Shown: positions 7,540 to 15,422 of the stretch, piece after piece
Position numbering within the stretch: position 1 is the stretch's first letter
Layout: each line of letters begins with the position of its first letter
NCBI GenBank assembly: GCA_017999235.1
Contig: JAGOBN010000022.1
Coordinates: 1-16,040, forward strand
Source of the DNA: Anaerolineales bacterium
Lineage (GTDB): Bacteria; Chloroflexota; Anaerolineae; Anaerolineales; UBA6663
Direction: 5' to 3'
DNA: 16,040 nucleotides
Notes under the pieces: generated by a model
The model's database searches: none
What the model was told of the DNA's origin: nothing
What the model saw: only the letters and a program-made list of their open reading frames with translations
Position numbers and translations under genes: made by a program

Positions 7540-8913
7540 ATGACGACTGACGCGCACACCCTCACCCACTCGATCCGCCGCCGGCTGGTGCTCCTGCTGG
7601 TGCAGGCCTTCACCCTGGTGGTGCTGCTGACGCTGGGCCTGGTGATCTCGGCCGTGGGCTTGGCCTTCAGCCGGCCGCCGGCCGATGATCCGCTGTTTGC
7701 CTCGCCGCTGATCGCGCCGCTGGAGACCTATTACCTGGCGAACGGCAGTTGGGACGGGGTGGCGGCGCTGGTGGCTGAAGGGCCGCTGGTCAGCCGCATC
7801 GGCCAGGAGAACCTCTGGCCGTCCGCCATTCTGCTGGACGCGCAGGGGCGCATCCTGCTGGATCAGGGCCGCACCGACACACCGCGCCTGGGCCAGGTGT
7901 ACACGGCCGGCGCGTCGGAGACGCTGATCCCCTTGCGGGTGGGCGGCCAGACCGTGGGGAGCCTGGTGGACACGCGCCCCAGCCCGCCCAACGAGTCGTT
8001 TCAGCTGTTTATCCGGGTGCTGCCGCCGGTGCTGTTCATCTCCTTCTTCACCGGCGCGTTGACCATCGTGATCGGCTTCCTGCTGCTGCGGCGCGTGGTC
8101 AATCCGCTGGCCGATGTGATCGCGGCTTCGCAAGCGGTGGCGGCCGGCGACCTCTCGGCGCGCGTGCCGGTGCGCGGGCCGGCCGACCTGCACAGCCTGA
8201 CCGAATCTTTCAACCGCATGGCCCAGGCGCTGGAGCGCAGCGACCAGCAGCGCCGCGACTTGCTGGCCGATATCGCCCACGAGCTGCGCACGCCGCTGAC
8301 CATCATGCGCGGCAAGCTGGAAGGCATCGTGGACGGCGTCTATCCCGCCGACGAGGCGCATGTGGCCCCGGTCCTGGAAGAGACGTACACCCTGGAGCGG
8401 CTGGTCGAAGACCTGCGCACCCTGACGCTGGCGGAGACGCGCCAGCTGCATTTTGACCGCCGGCCGGTGGATCTAGGCGAACTGGCCGCGCGCGCCGTCA
8501 GCCTGTTTGACGCCGAGGCCCAGGAGAAGCAGATCGCGCTGGCCGTGACGGTCGCGCCGGATCTGCCCACCGTGATGGCCGACCCGCAGCGCGTGAGCCA
8601 GGTGATCGGCAATTTGCTCAGCAACGCGCTGCGCTACGTGCCGGCCGGCGGGCGGGTCACGCTCACCGTCCAGCCGGCGGCGGAGGCCGGCGTGGAACTG
8701 GCCGTGACCGATAACGGCCCCGGCGTGGCCGCGGCGGATCTGCCCCACCTGTTTGACCGGTTCTGGCGCGGCGAAAAATCGCGCACGCGCGCGGCCGGCG
8801 GCGCCGGCCTGGGGCTGGCCATCGCCCGGCAGTTGATCGAGGCGCAGGCCGGGACGATCGCGGCGGAACCGGCGCCGGCCGGCGGTCTGCGCGTGGCGGT
8901 GGTGTTGCGATAG
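7540..8913 (+). CDS. HAMP-containing sensor histidine kinase
   Basis: A 457-residue kinase with TM1 (about 16-43), an extracytoplasmic sensor region of about 110 residues (44-155) without a recognised motif, TM2 (about 157-184), HAMP (about 185-237), HisKA with the H-box IAHELRTPL (H247), and a HATPase_c domain with N-box (N358, N362), DNGPG (391-395), F-box and GAGLGL (421-426). The frame stays open upstream to 7405, but the added residues are an out-of-frame reading of the regulator's end. The ATG at 7540 with GGGAAGG at 7523-7529 is the credible start. The kinase partners the regulator just upstream. The sensor region is much larger than in intramembrane-sensing BceS-type kinases, so it probably detects an extracellular ligand or envelope stress directly. 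Confidence 0.94.
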   Translation: MTTDAHTLTHSIRRRLVLLLVQAFTLVVLLTLGLVISAVGLAFSRPPADDPLFASPLIAPLETYYLANGSWDGVAALVAEGPLVSRIGQENLWPSAILLDAQGRILLDQGRTDTPRLGQVYTAGASETLIPLRVGGQTVGSLVDTRPSPPNESFQLFIRVLPPVLFISFFTGALTIVIGFLLLRRVVNPLADVIAASQAVAAGDLSARVPVRGPADLHSLTESFNRMAQALERSDQQRRDLLADIAHELRTPLTIMRGKLEGIVDGVYPADEAHVAPVLEETYTLERLVEDLRTLTLAETRQLHFDRRPVDLGELAARAVSLFDAEAQEKQIALAVTVAPDLPTVMADPQRVSQVIGNLLSNALRYVPAGGRVTLTVQPAAEAGVELAVTDNGPGVAAADLPHLFDRFWRGEKSRTRAAGGAGLGLAIARQLIEAQAGTIAAEPAPAGGLRVAVVLR

Positions 8914-8929
8914 CGGCCTCGGCGCGTCC

Positions 8930-8964
8930 CGTAACGCGGGTATCATTGGCCCATGCGCGTTACG
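8930..8964. promoter_or_regulatory. 9-bp inverted repeat over the start of the second glycosyltransferase gene (candidate operator)
   Basis: CGTAACGCG (8930-8938) and CGCGTTACG (8956-8964) are perfect reverse complements separated by 17 bases. The spacer contains the -10-like TATCAT (8941-8946) and the right arm overlaps the first codons. A dimeric regulator bound here would cover the promoter. An RNA hairpin is the alternative if transcription comes from upstream. Confidence 0.45.
8941..8946 (+). promoter_or_regulatory. -10-like box TATCAT directly before the second glycosyltransferase gene
   Basis: TATCAT ends six bases before the ATG at 8953, the same distance as TATAAT before the hydrolase gene at 1680. 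There is no Shine-Dalgarno sequence in the gap, so a leaderless transcript is plausible. No convincing -35 hexamer is seen at 16-18 bases upstream. Read-through from the kinase gene, only 39 bases away, is an alternative source of transcript. Confidence 0.4.
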
Positions 8965-10245
8965 ATCCTCACCCTGGGCTCGCGCGGCGATGTCCAGCCC
9001 TATGTGGCGCTGGGGGCGGGTCTGCGCCGCGCCGGCCATGCGGTGAGCCTGGCCACGCATCGCGAGTTTGAACCCCTCATCCGCGCGCACGGGCTGGATT
9101 TTGCGCCCGTGGCCGGCGACCCGCGTGAGATTGTCCGCTCCTCGGAAGCCCAGCGTTGGCTGGATGCGAATAACAACCCGGTGGGCTTCAGCCTGGGGCT
9201 GTTTCGCGTCGTCGCCCCGCTGGTGGAGCAGGTCTTCCGCGATGCCCTGGCGGCCTGCGCGGGCGCCGATTTAATCATCCCCTCCGTGCTGGGCGTCTTC
9301 GCCGGCTACCATATCCATCAAAAGACCGGCCAGCGCCTGCTGCCGGCTTATCTTCAGCAACTGCACAGCACGTCCGCTTTCCCGGCGCAGATTGTGCCGC
9401 TGCCGCCGGCCGGCCCGTGGTCGCCCGCGTACAATCGCCTCTCGTATTGGCTGGCGGAAAACGTCTTCTGGCAATTGGGGCGCGGGGTCATAAACCGCGC
9501 GCGCCGGACGGTGCTGGGCCTGCCGCCGCTGCCCTGGGGCGGCATGGTGGACCGGGGCTTCGCGGCCCGCAATCCATTCTTGTATGGCTTTAGCGAGCAC
9601 GTCCTGCCGCGCCCGCCGGAGTGGCCGGCCAACGTTCATGTCACCGGCTATTGGTTTTTGGATACCCCGGCGGATTACCAGCCGCCCGCGGCGCTGGCGC
9701 GCTTTTTAGAGGCCGGCCCGCCGCCCATCTCCATCGGCTTTGGCAGCCTGGTGCGCCGCGACCCGGCCGGCCTGACGCGCCGCCTCCTGGAGGCGCTGCG
9801 CCTAACCGGCCAGCGCGGCCTCTTGCTGGGCGGCTGGGGCGGCCTGGATGACGCAGACCTGCCGGCGACCGTCTTGCACCTGGAGGCCGTCCCGCATGAT
9901 TGGCTTTTTCCGCGCGTGGCCGCGGTGGTGCATCATGGCGGCTCCGGCACCACGGCGGCCGGCCTGCGCGCCGGCGTGCCCTCCATTGTTCTGCCCATCT
10001 TTGGCGATCAGCCCTTCTGGGCCTGGCGGGTGGCGCAGTTGGGCGTCGGGCCGGCGCCGATCCCGGAAGCGCGTCTGACGGTCCGGCGGCTGGCGGCGGC
10101 CCTGGACCAGGCGCTGACCGACACCGCGCTGCGTCAGCGCGCCGCCGCCCTGGGTGGGAAAATCAGGGCCGAGGCCGGCGTTGAACGGGCCGTGGCCGTG
10201 GTCAATCAACTCGCCGGCCCGGTCATTGTGGGAGACAGAGTATGA
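8953..10245 (+). CDS. Second GT1-family glycosyltransferase (paralog of the one in the exporter operon)
   Basis: A 430-residue GT-B enzyme of the same branch as the product of 4282-5544. It has GSRGDVQPYVALG near the N-terminus (D13), HHGGSGTT (from H327) and GDQPFW (D352, Q353) in the donor-binding half, all intact. The two paralogs share long identical stretches in the C-terminal half, but residues about 55-190 differ strongly. This suggests the same sugar donor and a different acceptor. The stop codon overlaps the next ATG as ATGA, so this enzyme and the alpha/beta hydrolase are translationally coupled. No ribosome-binding site precedes the ATG; instead a -10-like box and an inverted repeat are present. 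The acceptor is unknown; lipophilic small molecules or lipids are typical of the family. Confidence 0.9.
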   Translation: MRVTILTLGSRGDVQPYVALGAGLRRAGHAVSLATHREFEPLIRAHGLDFAPVAGDPREIVRSSEAQRWLDANNNPVGFSLGLFRVVAPLVEQVFRDALAACAGADLIIPSVLGVFAGYHIHQKTGQRLLPAYLQQLHSTSAFPAQIVPLPPAGPWSPAYNRLSYWLAENVFWQLGRGVINRARRTVLGLPPLPWGGMVDRGFAARNPFLYGFSEHVLPRPPEWPANVHVTGYWFLDTPADYQPPAALARFLEAGPPPISIGFGSLVRRDPAGLTRRLLEALRLTGQRGLLLGGWGGLDDADLPATVLHLEAVPHDWLFPRVAAVVHHGGSGTTAAGLRAGVPSIVLPIFGDQPFWAWRVAQLGVGPAPIPEARLTVRRLAAALDQALTDTALRQRAAALGGKIRAEAGVERAVAVVNQLAGPVIVGDRV

Positions 10246-11138
10246 GCAGTTGGCAGAGCGGCGTGGTGCGCGGGGCGTTGACGGGTTTCTCTTTTGTCAT
10301 CGAGCGGCTGCCGCTGGCCTGGATGCGCCACGCGCGGACCGGCAGCGCCGCCGCCGCGGCTCGGCAGGCCGGGGTCGGCCATACGGTGATGACGGCCGCC
10401 GGGGTGCGCGCGGAATGGTTTACGCCCCCCGGAGTCTCGGCCGGCCCGCTCGTGCTGTACCTGCACGGCGGCGGCTGGACGCTGGGCCTGTCGGTGGCGC
10501 ACTATCGTTTCCTGGCCGCGCTGAGCCGGCGCCTGAACTGGCGCGTGCTGGCGGTGGATTACCGGCTGGCGCCGGAGCATCCCTTCCCGGCCGGCCTGGA
10601 AGACTGCCTGGCCGCCTACCGCTGGCTGCGCGCCCAGGGCCAGCCGGCCGAGCTAATCTGCGTCGCCGGCGACTCGGCCGGCGGCAATTTCACTCTGGCG
10701 CTGCTGCTGGCCCTGAAAGCGGCCGGCGAGCCGCTGCCGGCGGCGGGGGTGTGTCTCTCGCCGGCCGTGGACCTGACCTGGCCGATCCCCGCCGTTGTCC
10801 GCGACCCGCTGCTGACGCGCCGCTTCGCCCAGCGGCTGATAGCGGCGTATATTAAGGACGTGGACGCCGCCAACCCGCTGATCTCGCCCCGCTTCGGGGA
10901 CCTGGCCGGCCTGCCGCCGCTGTTGATCCAGATCGGCGGGCTGGATCTGCTCTGCCCCAGCGTGGAAGATTTCGCCGCCCGCGCCCGCGCCGCCGGCGTG
11001 GATGTGACACTGGAGCTGGAGCCGGAACTGTGGCATGTCTGGCCGCTCTTCGCCGACTTTGTGCCGGAGGCGGAGACCGCCGTGCAATCCTTCGTCAACT
11101 TTGCGCGCCGGCGGGCGGCTCAGCCCGTCGCGGGATGA
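10242..11138 (+). CDS. Alpha/beta hydrolase, hormone-sensitive-lipase family (GDXG esterase)
   Basis: A 298-residue carboxylesterase-like protein with the HSL oxyanion motif HGGG (75-78), nucleophile elbow GDSAGG (S145), acid D235 in IGGLDLL and histidine H265 in LWHVW, so the triad is complete. No signal peptide is evident, and a cytoplasmic location is expected. Members hydrolyse short to medium acyl esters, and some deacylate secondary metabolites. Its ATG lies inside the stop of the glycosyltransferase gene (ATGA). The methyltransferase gene follows with nine bases between, so the three probably act on one substrate as tailoring enzymes. That link is inference. Confidence 0.92.
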   Translation: MSSWQSGVVRGALTGFSFVIERLPLAWMRHARTGSAAAAARQAGVGHTVMTAAGVRAEWFTPPGVSAGPLVLYLHGGGWTLGLSVAHYRFLAALSRRLNWRVLAVDYRLAPEHPFPAGLEDCLAAYRWLRAQGQPAELICVAGDSAGGNFTLALLLALKAAGEPLPAAGVCLSPAVDLTWPIPAVVRDPLLTRRFAQRLIAAYIKDVDAANPLISPRFGDLAGLPPLLIQIGGLDLLCPSVEDFAARARAAGVDVTLELEPELWHVWPLFADFVPEAETAVQSFVNFARRRAAQPVAG

Positions 11139-11146
11139 GGCCCGCA

Positions 11147-11965
11147 ATGGACGATACCGCCGCCCTGAATTCCGCCTCCCAGGCGGCCTGGGATCAGCTC
11201 GCCGGCTGGTGGGATGACTATTACACCGCCGACGGCAACCGCGCTCACCGCGAGTGGATTGCGCCGGCCGCCCTGCGCCTGCTGGACCCGCAGCCCGGCC
11301 AGGCCATTGTGGACGCGGCCTGCGGCAACGGCGTCTTTGCGCGCCGGCTGGCGCGGCTTGGGGCGCGGGTGACGGCGTTTGATTTCAGCGCGGTTTTTTT
11401 GGAGCGCGCCCGCGCGCATACCGCCGCGGCCGGCCTGAGCGGGCAGATCACGTTCCATCACCTGGATGCCACCGACGCGGCGCAACTGCGGACGCTTGGC
11501 GCCGGCGGCTTTGACGCGGTGGTGTGTTTGATGGCGCTGATGGATATGCCCGCCATCACCCCGCTGTTCCGCGCCGGGCGCGAGTGGCTGCGGCCGGGCG
11601 GGTGTTTTGTCTTTGGCGTGCTCCACCCGTGTTTCAACTCCGCGCGCGGCGTGACGCGCCTGGCGGAGGAAGTGGATCAGGCCGGCGTGATGGTGGAGAC
11701 CTACGCCGTGAAGATCGCGCGCTACCTCACGCCCGAGACCTTCCCCGGCCTTGGCATCGTGGGCCAGCCGGCCGCGCAGTATTATTTCCATCGGCCGTTG
11801 CAGACCCTGCTCCACGAGGCCTTTCAAGCCGGCTTTGTGCTGGATGGCCTGGAAGAGCCGGCCCCGCCTTCCCAGCCCGATCCCAAGCACGCGCTGTCGT
11901 GGTCGAACTTCGCTGAGATCCCGCCGTTCCTCATCGCCCGGCTTAGGATCAAAGGCGAAGGGTAA
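11147..11965 (+). CDS. Class I SAM-dependent methyltransferase
   Basis: A 272-residue Rossmann methyltransferase. Motif I is VDAACGNG (55-62), the acidic residue ending strand two is D79 (TAFDF), and the post-motif region reads FDAVVCLMALMDM (122-134) with LRPGG at 148-152. This fits the Methyltransf_11/25 type that methylates small molecules; the target atom cannot be inferred. GAGG at 11137-11140, six bases before the ATG, supports this start. An alternative ATG at 11135 overlaps the preceding stop as ATGA and would add four residues. It belongs to the glycosyltransferase-esterase-methyltransferase trio. Confidence 0.9.
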   Translation: MDDTAALNSASQAAWDQLAGWWDDYYTADGNRAHREWIAPAALRLLDPQPGQAIVDAACGNGVFARRLARLGARVTAFDFSAVFLERARAHTAAAGLSGQITFHHLDATDAAQLRTLGAGGFDAVVCLMALMDMPAITPLFRAGREWLRPGGCFVFGVLHPCFNSARGVTRLAEEVDQAGVMVETYAVKIARYLTPETFPGLGIVGQPAAQYYFHRPLQTLLHEAFQAGFVLDGLEEPAPPSQPDPKHALSWSNFAEIPPFLIARLRIKGEG

Positions 11966-11975
11966 AGGGCAACTA

Positions 11976-12018
11976 GACCTCCCACCTCCAACCTCTCATC
12001 TCCCATCTCCCATCTCTA
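11976..12018 (+). repeat. CT-rich degenerate repeat before the M20 peptidase gene
   Basis: Short pyrimidine-rich units such as CCTCCCA, CCTCCAA, CCTCTCAT, CTCCCAT and CTCCCAT run directly up to the ATG at 12020. The tract resembles the one at 1782-1819 and leaves no room for a Shine-Dalgarno sequence. It may be a mini-satellite of the genome or an unusual leader. Confidence 0.55.
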
Positions 12019-12019
12019 T

Positions 12020-13354
12020 ATGACTTCCCAATCTCTCACCGCCGAGACCGTCCGCCATCTCCAGGCCCTCCTTCGCCTTGAGACCGTCAACCCGCCCGGC
12101 CGCGAACTGCTCGCCGCCGACTACCTGGCCGGCGTCCTGCAGGCCGAGGGCCTCGACCCCGTGGTGCTGGAGTCCGCGCCCGGCCGGGGGAACGTGATTG
12201 CGCGGCTGAAAGGTTCCGGCGAAGCGCCGCCGCTCCTGCTCTACGGCCACACCGACGTGGTGGCGGCCGAGGCCGCGCGCTGGACCCATCCCCCGTTTGG
12301 CGGCGAGGAACATGCTGGCTTTATCTGGGGGCGCGGCGCGCTGGATATGAAGGGCTCCGTGGCGCAGCAGCTGGTGGCCCTGCTCACGCTCAAACGCCAG
12401 AGGGTGCGCCTCAAACGGGATGTGATCTTCGCGGCCACCGCCGATGAAGAGGTGGGCGGCCCGGACGGCAAGGGCCTGCTCTGGTTGGTGCGGCATCACC
12501 CGGACCTCATCCGCGCCGAGTTTGGGTTGACGGAGCTGGGCGGCTATAACATGGATTTCGCCGGCGCCTCGGTTTACCCGATTCAGGTGGCCGAAAAAGG
12601 CACGGTCTGGTTGAAGGTGCGCGCCCACGGCCGGCCCGCGCACGCCTCCCAGCCGCACGCCGATAACAGCGTGGTGCGCCTGGCGCGGGCGGTGGCCGAC
12701 CTGGGCCGGCACGGCTTGGGCTACCGGCTCACCGAGGCGGCGGCCGGCATGCTCACCGCCCTGGCGGCGGCGGCCGGCGGCGAGCTGGGACATCTGCTGG
12801 GCGAACTGGCCGCGCCGCGCTTTGCGGATGACATCCTCGCCGGCGCGTTTCATGACCACCCGCTGCGGCCGATGCTGACGGCCATCACGCACAACACGGC
12901 GACGCCCACCGGCTTGACCGCCGGCTATCAGACCAACGTGATCCCCGCCACGGCGGAAGCCGTCATCGACGGCCGCAATCTGCCTGGCACCAGCACCGAG
13001 GCTTTTCTGGCCGAACTGCGGATGGTCATGGGCGCCGACCTGGAGTACGAGGTGACGCTGGAATCGCCGCCGTTGGAGACCTCCCAGCACACGCCGTTGT
13101 ATGGCCTGCTCGCGCGGACGCTTCAACGCCACGCTCCCGGCGCGGCCGTGGTGCCGTACATGATGACGGGCGCGACCGACGCCAAGTATCTGGCCTTGCT
13201 GGGCGTCCCCTCCTACGGTTTTGCGCCCATTCAATTGCCGGCCGGCTTCGATTTTATGAGCCTGATGCACTCCCACGACGAGCGCGCTCCCATCGCGGGC
13301 CTGGGCTGGGGGACGCAGGTGCTGTATGACGCCGTCGCCGAATACTGTGCCTGA
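12020..13354 (+). CDS. M20-family metallopeptidase (DapE/ArgE/carboxypeptidase-like)
   Basis: This 444-residue di-zinc hydrolase has all expected ligands: H77 in YGHTDV, D109 in GRGALDMKG, catalytic base E143 and ligand E144 in ADEEVGG, E172 in the TELGG region, and H417 in LMHSHDE. The dimerisation or lid domain lies about 190-310 and includes H208 (GRPAHAS). Members cleave amide bonds next to a free carboxylate, as in N-acyl amino acids, dipeptides or succinyl-diaminopimelate. The specificity cannot be read here. There is no signal peptide, so it should be cytoplasmic. No ribosome-binding site is visible in the CT-rich leader, and a leaderless or SD-independent start is likely. Confidence 0.92.
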   Translation: MTSQSLTAETVRHLQALLRLETVNPPGRELLAADYLAGVLQAEGLDPVVLESAPGRGNVIARLKGSGEAPPLLLYGHTDVVAAEAARWTHPPFGGEEHAGFIWGRGALDMKGSVAQQLVALLTLKRQRVRLKRDVIFAATADEEVGGPDGKGLLWLVRHHPDLIRAEFGLTELGGYNMDFAGASVYPIQVAEKGTVWLKVRAHGRPAHASQPHADNSVVRLARAVADLGRHGLGYRLTEAAAGMLTALAAAAGGELGHLLGELAAPRFADDILAGAFHDHPLRPMLTAITHNTATPTGLTAGYQTNVIPATAEAVIDGRNLPGTSTEAFLAELRMVMGADLEYEVTLESPPLETSQHTPLYGLLARTLQRHAPGAAVVPYMMTGATDAKYLALLGVPSYGFAPIQLPAGFDFMSLMHSHDERAPIAGLGWGTQVLYDAVAEYCA

Positions 13355-13382
13355 CCACCCAATCACCTTATCCCCATCCTTG

Positions 13383-15041
13383 ATGCGCTCCACCTCCGTG
13401 TTCCGTCTGCTCCCGCTGCTCCTCGCCACCCTGGCGTGCAGTACGCTGCTGCCCGCGGCCACACCCACCCGGCCGCCGGCCACAACATTCCCGCCCACCG
13501 CCTTCCCCAGCCTCACGCCCCGCGCCACCCGGCCGCCGGCCGCGGCGCCCGTGCCTACCGAGCCGCCGGCCTCGCCGCCGGGCGATATTCTGTTCCAGCC
13601 GGGGCCATTCCTGTATTCCGGCGATCTGGTCAGCCTGGCGGTGGTGGGCCAGCCGGCCTGGCGCAACGCGCAGGTGACGGTCTTTTACGGTGATCCCAGC
13701 GACGGTGTGCCGGTCAGCAACGGCGCGTTTGGCACATTCGGGCTGGGCGGCCGGCCGCAGGCCACCTTCTGGTGGGCCTGGGACACGGCCGGCCTGACGG
13801 GCGACCAGACGCTCACCGCCGTTGTCACGCCGGCCGCCGGCGGCGCGCCGCTCGCCACCCTCACGCGCACGGTCAAGCTCTGGCCGGCCGATCAGCGCCC
13901 GCAGCCGGAGCCGCAGGCCCGCTGGGCGCAGGCGGAAAGCGCCTGCTGTGTGTTTCACTATCTCACCGGCACCGCGGCCGCGCGCGATATTGATTCCATC
14001 AAAACCGAGGCGGACGAAGCGTTTACGCGTCTGGAAGCGGCGCTGGGCGTCCAGCCGCGCGCCAAGGTGGCGTTCACCTTCCTCAGCCGCCTGCTGGGCC
14101 ACGGCGGCTTCGCCGACGACGAGATCTACATCACCTATATTGACCGCAACCCGGCCGGCCTGGATTTGCCGACGGTCTTTGTGCATGAGGGCGCGCACAT
14201 CCTGGATCGCCAGATCACGGAGGCGCGGCCGGCCATGCTGGCCGAGGGCCTGGCGGTTTTTGTGGCCGGCGGCCACTATCACCCGGAAGACCTGCAGCGG
14301 CGGGCGGCCGCGCTGTTGACGCTGGACCGCTATATCCCGCTGCGCGACCTGGCGCGCGATTTCTATAACGCTCAGCATGAGATCGGTTATCTGGAGGCCG
14401 GCGCCTTCATTCAGTATCTGGTGGAGGCGTACGGCTGGGAGCAGTTTCGGGCGATGTATGCCGCGTTTCCGGCCAATGTGGATGACGCCCGGATGGTGGC
14501 GGACGGCCTGGCCGCGCACTATGGGCGGCCGCTGGAAGCGCTGGAAGCCGAGTGGCTGGCCCGCCTGCGCGCTCAGCCGGCCGACCCCGACGAGGCGGCG
14601 CATCTGCGGCTGACACTGGCTCTCTATGACACCCTGCGGCGCTACCAACAACTGAATGATCCGGCCGCGTATTTCCTCACCGCCTGGCTGCCCAATGGTC
14701 CCGAGGCCCGCCGGCGCGGCGTCACCGCCGATTTCCTGCGCAGCCCGCACGCCGCCGAGAACATCGCCCTGGAGGCGATGCTGGCCGCGGCTGAACAGGC
14801 CCTCACCCGGCGCGAGTTTGCGGCCGCCGAAGACCTGATCACGGCCGTCAACCGCGTCTTGGAAGCCCGCAACCTGTTCTTTGATCCGCTGGCCGCCCGG
14901 TATCTGCGCGCCGTTACGGACCTGGCGGCGCGCGGCTATGAGCTCCAGACACTGGAGTTGGCCGGCGCCAGGCCGCAGGCCTGGGCCATCCGGGATTGGC
15001 CGACCCTGGAAAACATCCCGCTTTATAATAGCGGCCAATAA
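13383..15041 (+). CDS. Lipoprotein with gluzincin (peptidase MA-like) metallopeptidase domain
   Basis: A 552-residue exported protein. The N-terminus has a basic residue, a hydrophobic stretch and LATLAC, making C19 a probable lipidation site, though T at -3 is atypical. A Pro/Thr/Ala-rich linker (about 25-68) and an immunoglobulin-like beta region (about 70-168) follow. The peptidase region contains HEGAH (H268, E269, H272) and AEGLAVF (E288), the HExxH...E pattern of gluzincins such as the peptidase MA-like family. The C-terminal third (about 400-552) looks alpha-helical. The frame is open from 13326, but the 19 extra residues would overlap the M20 gene and hide the signal peptide, so the ATG at 13383 was preferred. 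No Shine-Dalgarno sequence is visible. The target protein or peptide is unknown. Cys188 and Cys189 are adjacent, which is unusual in an exported protein. Confidence 0.82.
   Translation: MRSTSVFRLLPLLLATLACSTLLPAATPTRPPATTFPPTAFPSLTPRATRPPAAAPVPTEPPASPPGDILFQPGPFLYSGDLVSLAVVGQPAWRNAQVTVFYGDPSDGVPVSNGAFGTFGLGGRPQATFWWAWDTAGLTGDQTLTAVVTPAAGGAPLATLTRTVKLWPADQRPQPEPQARWAQAESACCVFHYLTGTAAARDIDSIKTEADEAFTRLEAALGVQPRAKVAFTFLSRLLGHGGFADDEIYITYIDRNPAGLDLPTVFVHEGAHILDRQITEARPAMLAEGLAVFVAGGHYHPEDLQRRAAALLTLDRYIPLRDLARDFYNAQHEIGYLEAGAFIQYLVEAYGWEQFRAMYAAFPANVDDARMVADGLAAHYGRPLEALEAEWLARLRAQPADPDEAAHLRLTLALYDTLRRYQQLNDPAAYFLTAWLPNGPEARRRGVTADFLRSPHAAENIALEAMLAAAEQALTRREFAAAEDLITAVNRVLEARNLFFDPLAARYLRAVTDLAARGYELQTLELAGARPQAWAIRDWPTLENIPLYNSGQ
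15024..15029 (+). promoter_or_regulatory. TATAAT -10 candidate before the EthD-like gene
   Basis: A perfect TATAAT lies within the last codons of the lipoprotein gene in otherwise GC-rich DNA. Transcription would start near 15036, about 50 bases before the ATG at 15087. The nearest -35-like sequence, TTGGCC at 14996-15001, is too far away (22 bases), so support is limited. Confidence 0.3.
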
Positions 15042-15086
15042 GCTCAGCCTTACCCAATCCACCCGCGCTCAGGCAGCGATTCTGGC

Positions 15087-15422
15087 ATGTACAAACTCAC
15101 GCTTCTCTTTCACGATCATCCGAGCGTCCCCGACCTGGTGGCGCGCTGGCAGCGGGATTTTGTGCCGCTGGCCGAGAAACTGCCGGGCCTCCGGCAGATC
15201 AGCGTCAGCCACGTGGACGGCGGGCCGGCCGGCCCGGTGGATATCCGGCTGATCCACGAGCTGATCTTTGTCACGCGTGAGTCCTTGATGGCGGCCATGC
15301 AGTCGCCGGCCGGCGTGGCCGCCGGCCAGAGCCTGGTGAAGATCACCAAGAACGCGCCCGGCGCCGTGACCATGTTGTTTGCCGAGCATCAGACCGACGC
15401 TCCGCCGGCCGAAGCCGCATGA
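15087..15422 (+). CDS. Small EthD-family (dimeric alpha/beta-barrel) protein
   Basis: A 111-residue protein beginning MYKLTLLFHDHP, with FVPLAEKLPGLRQ at 25-37 and a beta-strand rich pattern typical of EthD/ferredoxin-like alpha-beta barrel proteins. Such proteins form dimers and occur as auxiliary factors or small enzymes in degradation and polyketide pathways. Many have no known role. No signal peptide is present. The stop overlaps the next start (ATGA), coupling it to the membrane protein downstream. The ribosome-binding site is weak. The last dozen residues (Ala/Pro-rich) look like a disordered tail. Confidence 0.75.
   Translation: MYKLTLLFHDHPSVPDLVARWQRDFVPLAEKLPGLRQISVSHVDGGPAGPVDIRLIHELIFVTRESLMAAMQSPAGVAAGQSLVKITKNAPGAVTMLFAEHQTDAPPAEAA

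Noticed and set aside
8914..8940. Intrinsic terminator after the histidine kinase gene (CCCG-CGGG stem)
   Set aside because: The stem has only four pairs and no T-run. The sequence is better explained by the larger inverted repeat at 8930-8964.
11996..13666. 556-codon minus-strand frame
   Set aside because: It is antisense to the M20 peptidase, which has a full set of zinc ligands. The His/Arg/Gln/Gly-rich translation is typical of a reverse-frame shadow.
13368..15062. 564-codon minus-strand frame
   Set aside because: It is antisense to the HEGAH lipoprotein, which has a signal peptide and conserved motif; the reverse translation shows no domain and has biased composition.
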